The notes under the pieces: generated by a model
Database searches by the model: none
The model's input: the letters and a program-made list of their open reading frames with translations, nothing else
Told to the model about the DNA's origin: nothing
Origin: Chitinophagaceae bacterium UBA4407
GTDB taxonomy: Bacteria > Bacteroidota > Bacteroidia > Chitinophagales > Chitinophagaceae
DNA length: 62,615 nucleotides
Assembly: GCA_002390845.1 (NCBI GenBank)
Contig: DGQT01000047.1
Span: 1 to 62,615, forward strand
Reading direction: 5' to 3'
Part shown: positions 36,696-45,557 of the stretch, in pieces
Numbering within the stretch: position 1 is the first letter of the stretch
Layout of the letters: every line of letters begins with the position of its first letter
Program-made: the position numbers and the translations under genes

Positions 36696-39440
36696 TTACT
36701 GGCTGTAAAAAGACCGGGTGCGGTTGATTTTTAAATCGCGTAGGATGCCCGACTTGGGATTTAAGGTTATATTAAAAGAACGGTATAAGCCTACCGGTGT
36801 AATATTTATAGAGAGTTGCCAGCAATGCATTTCGCGTGTAATAAACATGGTAAGCGTTTGAATCTTTGCAGTTTTAAAATCGAAGTAAGTACCGCCGCCT
36901 ACTTTCCATTTTGGCGTTAAACTAAAATCGCCGTTAACGTTCAGGTTGCTGTTAACGTTAGTGGTATAATCGCGAAGGTTGGTGGCAAGCTGCCGGTAAA
37001 AACTTAGAGAAAAAGAAAGTTGCACATTCCATGGCGTATTGAAATCTACAAACTCTGAAGGGTTTTGACGAACATACTCCAACTGTTGCAACTGCTCATC
37101 TGGTGTAAGTGTTTCATCGGGTGTTATACGGTCTTCATCTTTCCGGTCGTCTTTTGATTTACTTTTAAGCGATGTGGAAATGGCAAGGCTGCCGCTGGTG
37201 AACCGTCCTATTTTGCCATCTTTCCACAATAATTTGTTTGCCCTGCGGCCAAAAGTATCTGTACCGTAGGGGTCAATCGATGCACTGCCTGTAATATTTA
37301 CTTTTTCGAAAAGTGTGCTGCGTATGCTAAGGCTGAAAGGGCTCCACTGCAATGTATCAGCTAAGAAATTGTAGCCGCTTGTAATACTTAAACCATCAAT
37401 GAGTTTTACTTTTTTTGTTGCAGAAGCTGCGGTGTCTTTCTTGTCTTTTACTTTCATCTCGAGCAGGTTGTCGATACCAAAACTGATACCACCAAATTTA
37501 CCCTGGCTGAAAGAGCCTATTACGCCGCCTTCGAGTTGTGAGAATTTTGTTTTATAACCGGATGAATCGATCTGCACCTCGTCGAAATATTTACTAACAA
37601 GATCTGGCTTGTAACTTACAGACATAAATGGTTTTACCTCGTGCCGTATTGCTTTTATGCCATTTGATTTGGGAAAGTTTACCGTACCAAAAATCCTTGT
37701 ATTAAAAGATAAACCAAAACTCATTTCCCTTGCTGTATAAAACCCTCTTTGTACGTTTACATCTACAGTATCCAATGTACTGTTCCAGGTGCGCAGGATG
37801 CGCTGGCCATACCATCGCTCTGCATAAGAAATGCTTGGCGAAACAATAAGGTTACCAAGTGGTGGCAAGGAAAGTGTTACAGGTATGCGGTGTTCTACGC
37901 CCCATTGTGCAGTATCAAGCAGTTTTCTGAAATTGAACAGGGAGTCATAAAAAGAGAACTGGTTAAGCAGGGTTCCGGTATAGGATACGCCCAATTTTTC
38001 GTACCATTTTTGCGAACCCACAAATTCTTTTTTGAGAAAAGGATAAATAGTTGTGGCGCTAAAATTAACCGTTGGTAAACGCACGTTGATTAGCCCTGAA
38101 TTATTGTTCTGGTCGTGGTTGCCTGCTACACTTAAATTGTATTTGCCCTGGCTCCAGGTTTTAGACCAGGTAATGGATGAACTTAACTGGTTCTGAAAAT
38201 TCTGATAGGTATTATTGGGAACATATTGGTTGAACTTAGTGCTGCCCGCACGTACATTGGCAGAGAATGAAGTTCCGGGGCGGGCCCTGGTATCGGTAGA
38301 ATGCGTCCATGTTACAAAAAAGCCTGAAGATTCAGTAAACTCTGTTTTTGCGTAAACTGAACTGTTGAGTATTTTGGTTTTTTGTAAGGCAACATTCAGG
38401 TTGCCGCGGTATTTATAGCGTTTATAATATTCGGGCTGCACGTTCAGGCTCCAGCCTCCATAGCTGTAAATATTGCTTCGCACAGTCAAATCCCAGTTAT
38501 CGTTAAGCACTTTATAGTAACCAAGGCCCTCTAGCCCTAAACCAAAATCCTGGTTCGATGCAAATTGTGGTGGCAGTACACCGGAGTGCCTGCCTCTGTT
38601 AAGTGGAAAAATACCAAACGGAATTGCTACTGGAAGTGGTACGCCCTCCACTTCAAAAGTAGCGGGACCAGATACTGCAATTTTGTTATTAATGATCTTT
38701 AATTTCCTTGTGCGAAAATCGAAGTGCGGTGTATCAAGGTTACAGGTTGTAAAAACATTACGGTAACCATAAGCAACATCTTTATTTATTTTCTTTATTC
38801 TTTCTGAGTGAATAAATATCTCTTCCTGTTTTAGAAATGTATTTTTAGTTAAGCCCTTTTGGTTCTTTATGTTAAAGAAAATCGTATCGCTTATTGTTTC
38901 GGTACCGGCCTGGGTTAATTTTGGTTTGTTTAAAGCACCCAGCGTAGTATCTGTACCGCCAAAAGCTTTTATTATTTGTGATTGCTGGTCATAAGTAATG
39001 GTATTGGCGTCAAGCTTAAGATCTTTATTATTAATGTTCGCTTTTCCATAAAGCATAAATTGTTTCGATGAAATAATGAGTACACCGGAATCGTCGGCAC
39101 TATAGTCTATCTGGGAGTCTATTGAATCTTTTGAAAAATCAAGTGTATCTATGGTGATAATTTTTACAGAATCATTTTTTGTAAACAGTGTATCATCATT
39201 ACTTTTTATAACAGTATCTTGTACAGGTAAGGTGGTGTCTTTATTAACTACGATTTTGTTTTGTAAAGAAGCTTTTGATTTTTCTTGCGGCTTGGTAGTA
39301 TCGCCAGATTTTGTTAACGGTTTTAAAAAAGCTTTAAAATTTTTATCTTTTGCACCTGTATTCACACTGATTGTAAATAATAGCAAAACAGTTAGTCCGG
39401 CAAAAAAGTAATTTATATTAGATTTGCAACGTTTCAACAT
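36696..39440 (-). CDS. lptD: LptD-like outer membrane LPS assembly protein
   Basis: LptD is the beta-barrel that places lipopolysaccharide in the outer leaflet. The product is 914 residues from the ATG at 39440. The N-terminal 250 residues hold a membrane/signal segment (YFFAGLTVLLLFTISV) and an OstA/LptA-like beta jellyroll (DSGVLIISSKQFMLYGKANI, then LDANTITYDQQSQIIKAFGG). A long barrel follows (ALPVAIPFGIFPLNRGRHSG-like turn near residue 270, then many alternating strands). It matches Bacteroidota 'putative LPS assembly protein LptD' in length and order. It is divergent from an amidase, with mlaD and an OstA-like gene further downstream, so this is an envelope-biogenesis cluster. The upstream start at 39449 is a TTG and is not needed. 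Confidence 0.85.
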   Translation of the reverse strand: MLKRCKSNINYFFAGLTVLLLFTISVNTGAKDKNFKAFLKPLTKSGDTTKPQEKSKASLQNKIVVNKDTTLPVQDTVIKSNDDTLFTKNDSVKIITIDTLDFSKDSIDSQIDYSADDSGVLIISSKQFMLYGKANINNKDLKLDANTITYDQQSQIIKAFGGTDTTLGALNKPKLTQAGTETISDTIFFNIKNQKGLTKNTFLKQEEIFIHSERIKKINKDVAYGYRNVFTTCNLDTPHFDFRTRKLKIINNKIAVSGPATFEVEGVPLPVAIPFGIFPLNRGRHSGVLPPQFASNQDFGLGLEGLGYYKVLNDNWDLTVRSNIYSYGGWSLNVQPEYYKRYKYRGNLNVALQKTKILNSSVYAKTEFTESSGFFVTWTHSTDTRARPGTSFSANVRAGSTKFNQYVPNNTYQNFQNQLSSSITWSKTWSQGKYNLSVAGNHDQNNNSGLINVRLPTVNFSATTIYPFLKKEFVGSQKWYEKLGVSYTGTLLNQFSFYDSLFNFRKLLDTAQWGVEHRIPVTLSLPPLGNLIVSPSISYAERWYGQRILRTWNSTLDTVDVNVQRGFYTAREMSFGLSFNTRIFGTVNFPKSNGIKAIRHEVKPFMSVSYKPDLVSKYFDEVQIDSSGYKTKFSQLEGGVIGSFSQGKFGGISFGIDNLLEMKVKDKKDTAASATKKVKLIDGLSITSGYNFLADTLQWSPFSLSIRSTLFEKVNITGSASIDPYGTDTFGRRANKLLWKDGKIGRFTSGSLAISTSLKSKSKDDRKDEDRITPDETLTPDEQLQQLEYVRQNPSEFVDFNTPWNVQLSFSLSFYRQLATNLRDYTTNVNSNLNVNGDFSLTPKWKVGGGTYFDFKTAKIQTLTMFITREMHCWQLSINITPVGLYRSFNITLNPKSGILRDLKINRTRSFYSQ

Positions 39441-39509
39441 AAGTACCAAACAAAAATAGGGCTTAATGGATAAATGATTTGTGAAGAATAATTTTAATGA
39501 CCCGTAACT

Positions 39510-40427
39510 ATGCTGAAAAAAATATTTTTTACTGTAACCCTTGCCGGTTGTTTTTCAATTTTTACTTCTTATACTGCAACGTCTGTAACCTTTATACAGA
39601 AGCAGTCTTTACGCACCATTGTAATTGATGCAGGCCATGGCGGCCAGGATGGTGGTGCCAAAGGCGCTTACTCATGGGAGAAAGACATTACATTGCAGAT
39701 TGCATTAAAACTGCAGACCACCCTGCAACAGGCGATGCCCGATGTAAATGTTGTAATGACGCGAACCACCGATGTATTTGATGCGCCACCCATTAAAGCC
39801 AACAAAGCCAACAGTGCAAAAGGTGATCTTTTTATTTCTATTCATTGCGATGCCGCACCGGCAATTCGCCACAGTGAACTGATTGGTTACAAAACCCAAA
39901 CATATTACGTAAAGAAAAAGAAACGTACCCGCAAGGTTCCGCAATACCGCACCTGGACAACACCCAACCCGGCAAAAGGCGCATCAACATACATATGGGC
40001 CGTACATAAAAACGACGATAAAGAACTGGCCATGCGTGAAAATGAATCATTGTATATCGATAGTAGTCTACTTATACAGGTTGGCGATTTTGATCCGGAT
40101 TCGCCTGAGAAAAGAATTTTATATTCCCTTAAAACACAGCAATATTTTCAACGCAGTGCCAGCCTTGCTTTAACCGTTGAAGAAGAGTTTGTAAACATTG
40201 GCCGCTCTGTACGCGATGCGCTTCAAAGACAGGTAGGCATTTGGGTACTGCAGGCCACAGCCATGCCCAGCATACTGGTTGAAACCGGTTATATTACCAA
40301 CCCCGAAGAAGAGGATTATCTCAACAGCGAAAAAGGACAGCAGGAAACCGCAGATGTAATTGTAAAAGCGCTGGTACGCTACAGGTATTCCCTCGAACAT
40401 CCAGGTGGAGATACAGGTACAAAATAG
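39510..40427 (+). CDS. N-acetylmuramoyl-L-alanine amidase
   Basis: This Amidase_3 zinc enzyme cuts the amide between MurNAc and L-alanine in peptidoglycan, usually in cell separation. The 305-residue protein has an N-terminal signal/membrane segment and the four metal or catalytic residues: H43 in DAGHGGQDGG, E57 in SWEKD, H112 in FISIHCD and E258 in ILVETGYI. An insert at about 125-190 (KTQTYYVKKKKRTRKVPQY, rich in basic residues) may regulate access to the active site. It is divergent from lptD, a common Bacteroidota pairing. No LysM or SPOR domain is seen. Confidence 0.93.
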   Translation: MLKKIFFTVTLAGCFSIFTSYTATSVTFIQKQSLRTIVIDAGHGGQDGGAKGAYSWEKDITLQIALKLQTTLQQAMPDVNVVMTRTTDVFDAPPIKANKANSAKGDLFISIHCDAAPAIRHSELIGYKTQTYYVKKKKRTRKVPQYRTWTTPNPAKGASTYIWAVHKNDDKELAMRENESLYIDSSLLIQVGDFDPDSPEKRILYSLKTQQYFQRSASLALTVEEEFVNIGRSVRDALQRQVGIWVLQATAMPSILVETGYITNPEEEDYLNSEKGQQETADVIVKALVRYRYSLEHPGGDTGTK

Positions 40428-40540
40428 CAAATGTTATTTTGCAAAACTTTTTAAACCCTGTAAATCATAACAGTTAGTTTTGCCGCATCAATTATTGCAC
40501 TTAATTTTATTCTTTACAGAATGTAAGATTGGTGAGGTAA

Positions 40541-40761
40541 TTTTTTTGTACCGGGCTATTGGTTCTATGGTGATCGCCTGTTGCGTCGCTCTCTGGTAGG
40601 TTCGGATTATGAAGCGGCAAGCCACGAGCCATGAGCTGCGAGCTATAAGCAAAATACAAGCGCTTGTGGCTCGAAGCTAAAAGCTCATAGCTATTCTAAA
40701 GTACAAGAGTGCGACGCAACGAAAGCCCGATAAAAGTTCATCAGCCTGGCTCAAAAAAAAT
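40541..40761. repeat. Dispersed inverted repeat, full copy with structured loop
   Basis: TTTTTTTGTACCGGGC begins the left arm, with core TTGCGTCGCTCTCTGGTA from 40581. The right core GTACAAGAGTGCGACGCAA is at 40701-40719, and the end GCCTGGCTCAAAAAAAATCC runs to 40761. The 100-base loop is itself a hairpin (GAGCCATGAGCTGCGAGC against GGCTCGAAGCTAAAAGCTC). Of the 377-base gap 40428-40804 the first 110 bases hold only a -7-like TAGTTTTG at 40475-40482, far from mlaD. Confidence 0.85.
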
Positions 40762-40804
40762 CCTATAACCTGGCAATTAGTAAAGACAGATTTAATAAGA
40801 GATC

Positions 40805-41821
40805 ATGAAGTTTAAAATTACAAACGAAACCAAAATAGGGGCACTAACAGCAGTAGCTATCACCTTCCTGATACTGGGCTTTAATTTTCTTAAAGGCCGC
40901 AGCCTTTTTAAAACAGGTACTTTTATTTACGCCAAATATTCCGACACCAAAAAGCTGATGCCATCGAACCCGGTTTTTATCAATGGTTTCCAGGTGGGCA
41001 GCGTATATGAGCTTGAGGCAGCCGATAACAATATCAGTGCTGTAGTGGTAAGTGTAAAACTCAATGGCGAATATAATATTCCTGATAACTCGGTTGCGCA
41101 AATAGAGTCATCGCCATTGGGTTCACCTGCAGTGGTAATATTGCCGGGCAACAGCAGCAATTTTCTTGCAAACGGTGATACGATGTTAACCCAAAACAAT
41201 GCCGGCTTACTGGGCGATCTTACGGGAAAGATTACACCTGTAGCAGATCAGTTAAAGGCAACACTAGCCTCGCTGGATACCGTTTTAAGAAATATCAATA
41301 CAGTGCTCGATCCCAACACAAAAGGCAACCTGCAACATGTAATTGGCAATCTTAATAAGGTAACGGAAAGCCTGGTTGTTGCAGCAGCATCGTTGCCAGG
41401 TCTTTTAAATGAACAATCGGGCACACTATCAAAATCGCTGAACAATGTAAGCAGTTTTACAAAAAACCTTGCTGACAATAATGAAAAGATCAGCAGCATT
41501 ATGAGCAATATTGATAAAACAACCGGCAACCTATCCAAAGCAGATATTGACGGCACTGTTGGTAAATTAAAAGATGCGATTGATAAACTGAACGCAGTGG
41601 TAGCTAAGATCAATTCAACTGATGGTACGCTTGGTTCTTTAATAAATGAAAAACAGGTTTATACCAATCTCAACAATACCATCCGCAGCATGAATATTCT
41701 TTTAGACGATCTGCGGGCACATCCCAAGCGCTATGTAAATATCTCCGTATTTGGTAAGAAAGATAAAGCCGGTTACCTGATAGAGCCTTTGAACGACAGC
41801 TTAACTTCACCCGTTAAATAA
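40805..41821 (+). CDS. mlaD: MlaD-family (MCE) lipid-transport protein
   Basis: MlaD-type proteins bind phospholipid in the periplasm and work with an ABC permease to keep outer-membrane asymmetry. The 338-residue product has one N-terminal membrane helix (IGALTAVAITFLILGFNFL, residues 11-29). An MCE domain at about 37-115 follows (YAKYSDTKKLMPSNPVFING and SSPLGSPAVVILPG), then a long helical tail with heptad-like coiled coil (residues 130-290). It overlaps the next gene by one base (TAATG), so the two are coupled. The partner MlaE and MlaF genes are not in the window. Confidence 0.88.
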   Translation: MKFKITNETKIGALTAVAITFLILGFNFLKGRSLFKTGTFIYAKYSDTKKLMPSNPVFINGFQVGSVYELEAADNNISAVVVSVKLNGEYNIPDNSVAQIESSPLGSPAVVILPGNSSNFLANGDTMLTQNNAGLLGDLTGKITPVADQLKATLASLDTVLRNINTVLDPNTKGNLQHVIGNLNKVTESLVVAAASLPGLLNEQSGTLSKSLNNVSSFTKNLADNNEKISSIMSNIDKTTGNLSKADIDGTVGKLKDAIDKLNAVVAKINSTDGTLGSLINEKQVYTNLNNTIRSMNILLDDLRAHPKRYVNISVFGKKDKAGYLIEPLNDSLTSPVK

Positions 41822-43458
41822 TGCGAGGCGCTTTACCATTGAAAAAAATTGTTTTCCTCTTTACATTGCTTTTTGCTTTTACTTTTGTTAAGGCACAGCA
41901 GCCTGATACCACAGCACAAAGGCAGATCATTATCATTCACTCAGACAGGCTTGGGTTTAAGGAAATTGATTCTCTCAACAGGTTTCAGTTGCTGGTTGGC
42001 AATGTGGCGGTACGCCAGGAAAAAACCTTGTTTTACTGCGACAGTGCTTCTATCAATACAGTAACCAATGTGCTTGAATCTTTTGGTCATGTACACATTA
42101 ACGATAATGATAGTTTACAGATCTATTCAGATTATCTTAAGTATTTAGGAAAAGAAAAAAAAGCAACGCTTACGGGCAATGTAAAATTAACTGATGGTAA
42201 AGGCGTACTTACTACATCACAACTTGATTACGATCTGCAAACCAAAATAGGCATTTACACAAATGGCGGTAAAGTGGTAAATGGTAAAACAGTGCTCACA
42301 AGTAAAGAAGCTTATTACTACGAAGAAACAAGAGATGTTTATTTTAAAAAGAATGTAATACTCGTAAGCCCAGATTACAATATAAAAACTGACACGTTAC
42401 TTTATAATACTTACTCCGGCATTTCAACATTTGTATCACCCACAGAAATTACCAGCGATAGCGGTAAAAAGAAGGTGTTAACGAAAGACGGTTTTTACGA
42501 TACAAAAAATAAGAAAACTTATTTTGGTAAACGGCCTCAGATATTCGATGGCAGCACCTCGTTAATTGCCGATGAAGTTGCCAATGACGATTCAACAGGT
42601 TTTGGAGAAGCACGTGGTAATGTAATCTACCGCGATACCGCTCAAAAAATTACCTTATTCGCCAATCACTTTAACAGTAACAGGAAGGATAATTCTTTTC
42701 TTGCAACAGAAAAACCTGTAATGATTATTAAGCAGGAAGACGATTCCATTTTTATTGCCGCAGATACTTTGTACTCTGCTAAACTAAGCAATCTCCGAAA
42801 GTCACGAACAGTACCTTTTATACTGGATACTACCGGTAAAAAAGATTCACTGCAAAAAGTAATGCCGCTTTCAAAAGAAGCAACAGACAGTACCGACCGT
42901 TTTTTTGAAGCCTATTATCATGTTCGTATTTTCTCCGATTCGCTCCAGTCTGTTTGCGACAGCCTGTTTTATTCTGCAGAAGATTCCGTGTTCCGCCTGT
43001 TTAAACAACCCATTGTCTGGGCCCGTGAAAATCAAATTACCGGCGACACGATTTACCTGTACACAAAAAATAAAAAGCCCGAAAGACTATTTGTTTTTGA
43101 GAACGCATTAACCATTGGTCATGTTGGAAAAGAATATTACAACCAGGTAAAAGGCCGCACCATCAACGGCTATTTTAAAGAGGGCAATATCGATAACATG
43201 CGTGCAAAAGGAAATGCCGAAAGTATTTATTATGCCCAGGACGATGAGAATAAATTCATTGGTGTAAACAAAGCAACCGCAGATATTATTGACATTTTTT
43301 TTCAGCAAAAAAAACCAGAGCGCGTTGTGTTTCGCAGCAGCCTGGTAGGCACCACTTACCCCATGCGGCAGGTTAATCACGAAGAGTTGCGCCTGCGCGG
43401 TTTTAAATGGCTCAGCGATCTAAGGCCCAAAACAAAATACGAGTTGTTTGCAGATTAA
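41821..43458 (+). CDS. OstA-like (LptA-domain) protein
   Basis: The 545-residue secreted protein (signal peptide ending FVKAQQ) has OstA/LptA jellyroll repeats: VGNVAVRQEKTLFYCDSASI, then SFGHVHINDNDSLQIYSDYL, then LTGNVKLTDGKGVLTTSQLD, and more to about residue 300. This is the Bacteroidota 'OstA-like protein', thought to bridge LPS through the periplasm to LptD. Its start codon overlaps the mlaD stop by one base. With lptD, mlaD and the amidase nearby, it points to outer-membrane lipid transport. Confidence 0.85.
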   Translation: MRGALPLKKIVFLFTLLFAFTFVKAQQPDTTAQRQIIIIHSDRLGFKEIDSLNRFQLLVGNVAVRQEKTLFYCDSASINTVTNVLESFGHVHINDNDSLQIYSDYLKYLGKEKKATLTGNVKLTDGKGVLTTSQLDYDLQTKIGIYTNGGKVVNGKTVLTSKEAYYYEETRDVYFKKNVILVSPDYNIKTDTLLYNTYSGISTFVSPTEITSDSGKKKVLTKDGFYDTKNKKTYFGKRPQIFDGSTSLIADEVANDDSTGFGEARGNVIYRDTAQKITLFANHFNSNRKDNSFLATEKPVMIIKQEDDSIFIAADTLYSAKLSNLRKSRTVPFILDTTGKKDSLQKVMPLSKEATDSTDRFFEAYYHVRIFSDSLQSVCDSLFYSAEDSVFRLFKQPIVWARENQITGDTIYLYTKNKKPERLFVFENALTIGHVGKEYYNQVKGRTINGYFKEGNIDNMRAKGNAESIYYAQDDENKFIGVNKATADIIDIFFQQKKPERVVFRSSLVGTTYPMRQVNHEELRLRGFKWLSDLRPKTKYELFAD

Positions 43459-43481
43459 TCGCAGGATAATATTCAAAGAAA

Positions 43482-43572
43482 TTATGAGCCGGGCTTATAG
43501 TATTTCATAGCATCATCCTTGCGTCGCACACTTGTACACTCTGATTATGATTGAGCTTTTAAACAGCCGGGT
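43482..43572. repeat. Dispersed repeat, left arm only (type I core)
   Basis: TTATGAGCCGGGCTTATAG begins 24 bases after the OstA-like stop. The core TTGCGTCGCACACTTGTAC is at 43519-43537, with the loop-side motif GAGCTTTTAAACAGCC at 43553-43568. It is close to the family consensus and lies between convergent genes. Confidence 0.85.
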
Positions 43573-43578
43573 AAATCA

Positions 43579-44145
43579 CTACCTTATCACCACCGTACTT
43601 CCATTCTTCCATTTAATAATAGACGAAGGTGCAGCTCTTGAAGCATCATCCTGCCGGTACTTTACCACATAATCAACACCTTTAATAATTGCATCATTAA
43701 TCTCTGCAAATAAGGCAGGAGAAGGTTCCCCGCTGATATTTGCCGAAGTACTTACAATTGGTTTTTTAAAACGCTTTACCAGGTGCCTGCAAAATTCATC
43801 TTTACAAATACGCATTGCAACAGAGCCGTCATGGGCCAGCACATTTTCTGCAAGCCCCAATGCATGTTCATAAATTACCGTAGTCGGTTTTATACTTTGC
43901 TCTAAGTAATCAAATACAGCCAGGTCCGGGCTGGCAGTATATTGCAAAACATCTCTTTCTGTAGCTACAAGCACTACAAAACTTTTTAATGCGGGTCTTT
44001 GCTTTAGTTCAATAATTTTTTCAACGGCAGTTTCATTTGTGGCATCGCAGCCAATACCCCAAATGGTATCGGTTGGGTAGAGGATGATGCCGCCATTACG
44101 TAGTACTTCAAGACAGTTTTCAATATCATTCGAAAAATCAATCAT
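43579..44145 (-). CDS. tsaC: L-threonylcarbamoyladenylate synthase
   Basis: This YrdC/Sua5 enzyme makes threonylcarbamoyl-AMP from threonine, bicarbonate and ATP for the t6A base of tRNA. The 188-residue product is the YrdC domain alone, without the Sua5 C-terminal domain. GGIILYPTDTIWGIGCDAT at residues 18-36 is the diagnostic motif, with KQRPALKSFVVLVA and IVSTSANISGEPSP further along. It overlaps the glycosyltransferase gene by four bases, so the two are probably co-transcribed though functionally unrelated. Confidence 0.93.
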   Translation of the reverse strand: MIDFSNDIENCLEVLRNGGIILYPTDTIWGIGCDATNETAVEKIIELKQRPALKSFVVLVATERDVLQYTASPDLAVFDYLEQSIKPTTVIYEHALGLAENVLAHDGSVAMRICKDEFCRHLVKRFKKPIVSTSANISGEPSPALFAEINDAIIKGVDYVVKYRQDDASRAAPSSIIKWKNGSTVVIR

Positions 44146-45281
44146 CCCTTTAAATTTTTATACACATTCATTACATCTGTTGCACATTTTTGTGGCTTAA
44201 AATTTTGTGCATACTGCCACCCTTTTATAATTAAAGTATTTCTCAAATTATTTTCTGTTGCAATCCGCAACATGGCGTCTGCTATTTGTTCAGCATTCAT
44301 TGGGTCTACGTATAAAGCACCTTCTCCACCGGCTTCGGGCAGGCAGGAAACATTGCTTGTTATTACAGGGAGCTTACTCCACAAAGCTTCCAGTACAGGA
44401 ATGCCAAAGCCTTCAAATATAGAAGGATAAATCATACACAAAGCCTGCTGGTAAATAGCAGGAAAATCAACCGATGAATCAAAAGAATACTGTTCTGAAA
44501 GAAAGATAATTTTTTTATTTAACCCGTTTGCAGCAACAAAATTTTTTACCTGCTCTTTGTATTTCCCGCCTTGACCAATTATAACCAGGGGAATGTTTAA
44601 TTTATCTTTTAAAGCATTGATTGCTTTGCAGATTGTAAGTAAATTTTTTCTTTCAATAACAGAACCAACGTAAAGGAAAAACTGATCTGGCAGATTGTAT
44701 TTTTTCTTTATCTGTATTTTTTCTGTTTCAGTTACTGCTGCAATGAACGAAGTATCGCAAGCCTGGTAACATACAACGATTTTTTTTTCAGGTATTTTAT
44801 AAAATTGAATAATGTCTTCTTTTGTTTGTTTGCTTATGGCAATAATTTTATCGGCATGAATACAGGCATTACGGAATTTTTTTCTGTATATCTGCACATC
44901 AATTGGATTGTATTGTTTGGGATAACGCTCAAAAATAAGATCGTGTATCGTTACGACTGATTTTATTCCCGTCTTTTCAATTCCCATGGGTATTTCGTGG
45001 CTAAGGCCATGATAAAGATCAATATTGAGTTGTTCTAAATCTTTCTTTACCCAACTGCTTCTCCAGGCAGCTTTGAAAGCTGTTGCCGGAAATTGCTGTG
45101 GTGTAACTACATGTACATTTTGAAATGCTGAAGTATTAAAACGGTTACTGGTTTTGGGTGTGCACAGAAAATATTCATGTTCAGGATAATAAGTAGCCAA
45201 AGATGCAATCAGGGTTCTGCTGTAGTGCCCCAGCCCTGTTGTATTATTATATGCCCGCTTTGCGTCGAATGCAATATTCAT
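44142..45281 (-). CDS. Family 1/4 glycosyltransferase (GT-B fold)
   Basis: The product is 379 residues from the ATG at 45281. It has the GT4 layout: N-terminal Rossmann half beginning MNIAFDAKRAYNNTTGLGHY, a hinge, and a C-terminal donor-binding half. The EX7E motif lies in SIFEGFGIPVLEALWSKLPV (E at the third position and E at the thirteenth). LYVGSVIERKNLLTIC marks the nucleotide-sugar site. It should add one sugar from a nucleotide donor to a lipid or polysaccharide; donor and acceptor cannot be told. It is co-transcribed with tsaC. The extension to 45311 enters a GATGTGC repeat and is not used. Confidence 0.85.
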   Translation of the reverse strand: MNIAFDAKRAYNNTTGLGHYSRTLIASLATYYPEHEYFLCTPKTSNRFNTSAFQNVHVVTPQQFPATAFKAAWRSSWVKKDLEQLNIDLYHGLSHEIPMGIEKTGIKSVVTIHDLIFERYPKQYNPIDVQIYRKKFRNACIHADKIIAISKQTKEDIIQFYKIPEKKIVVCYQACDTSFIAAVTETEKIQIKKKYNLPDQFFLYVGSVIERKNLLTICKAINALKDKLNIPLVIIGQGGKYKEQVKNFVAANGLNKKIIFLSEQYSFDSSVDFPAIYQQALCMIYPSIFEGFGIPVLEALWSKLPVITSNVSCLPEAGGEGALYVDPMNAEQIADAMLRIATENNLRNTLIIKGWQYAQNFKPQKCATDVMNVYKNLKG

Positions 45282-45298
45282 GTGTTGATCTGAGAATG

Positions 45299-45530
45299 AG
45301 TGGATGTGCAAATGTGCGGATTAAAAAGGAAAAAAACTGAGGTGCAGATGAGTAGATGTGCAAATGCGTGGATTAAGAAAGTTGAGGGCTGTTGAAAGTT
45401 CCTGATTGTTATTCAGTGCAAATGTGCGACGCAAGGATGCCTCCCATAAAAAACTGCTGCCCGGCTCAAAATAAATTGTATTGGTTACAGGATCATCCGC
45501 ACATCTGCACATTCCCACATCCGCACATTC
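45299..45530. repeat. GATGTGC inverted-repeat family flanking a repeat arm
   Basis: Two direct units (GTGGATGTGCAAATGTGCGG at 45299-45318, and a variant at 45340-45374) face an inverted unit at 45494-45530 that reads CATCCGCACATCTGCAC. The stretch between holds a right arm of the main dispersed family. No gene is present. The unit is unrelated in sequence to the main family. Confidence 0.65.
45388..45475. repeat. Dispersed repeat, right arm only (type I core)
   Basis: GGCTGTTGAAAG (loop side) precedes the core GTGCAAATGTGCGACGCAA (45416-45434), and the arm ends TGCCCGGCTCAAAATAAATT. It lies between divergent genes (glycosyltransferase and dapD). Confidence 0.8.
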
Positions 45531-45535
45531 TTCTT

Positions 45536-45543
45536 TATGTTTG
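45536..45543 (+). promoter_or_regulatory. -7 promoter box of dapD
   Basis: TATGTTTG matches TAnnTTTG, 14 bases before the ATG at 45558. The upstream ATG at 45537 lies within the box, so it cannot be the start for this promoter. Confidence 0.6.
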
Positions 45544-45557
45544 CAAAAAATTGTACA

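Noticed and set aside
40475..40482. TAGTTTTG as promoter of mlaD
   Set aside because: It matches the -7 box but lies more than 320 bases and a whole repeat upstream of the gene.
45537..45557. ATG at 45537 as dapD start
   Set aside because: It lies within the TATGTTTG promoter box; the ATG at 45558 gives the normal family length.
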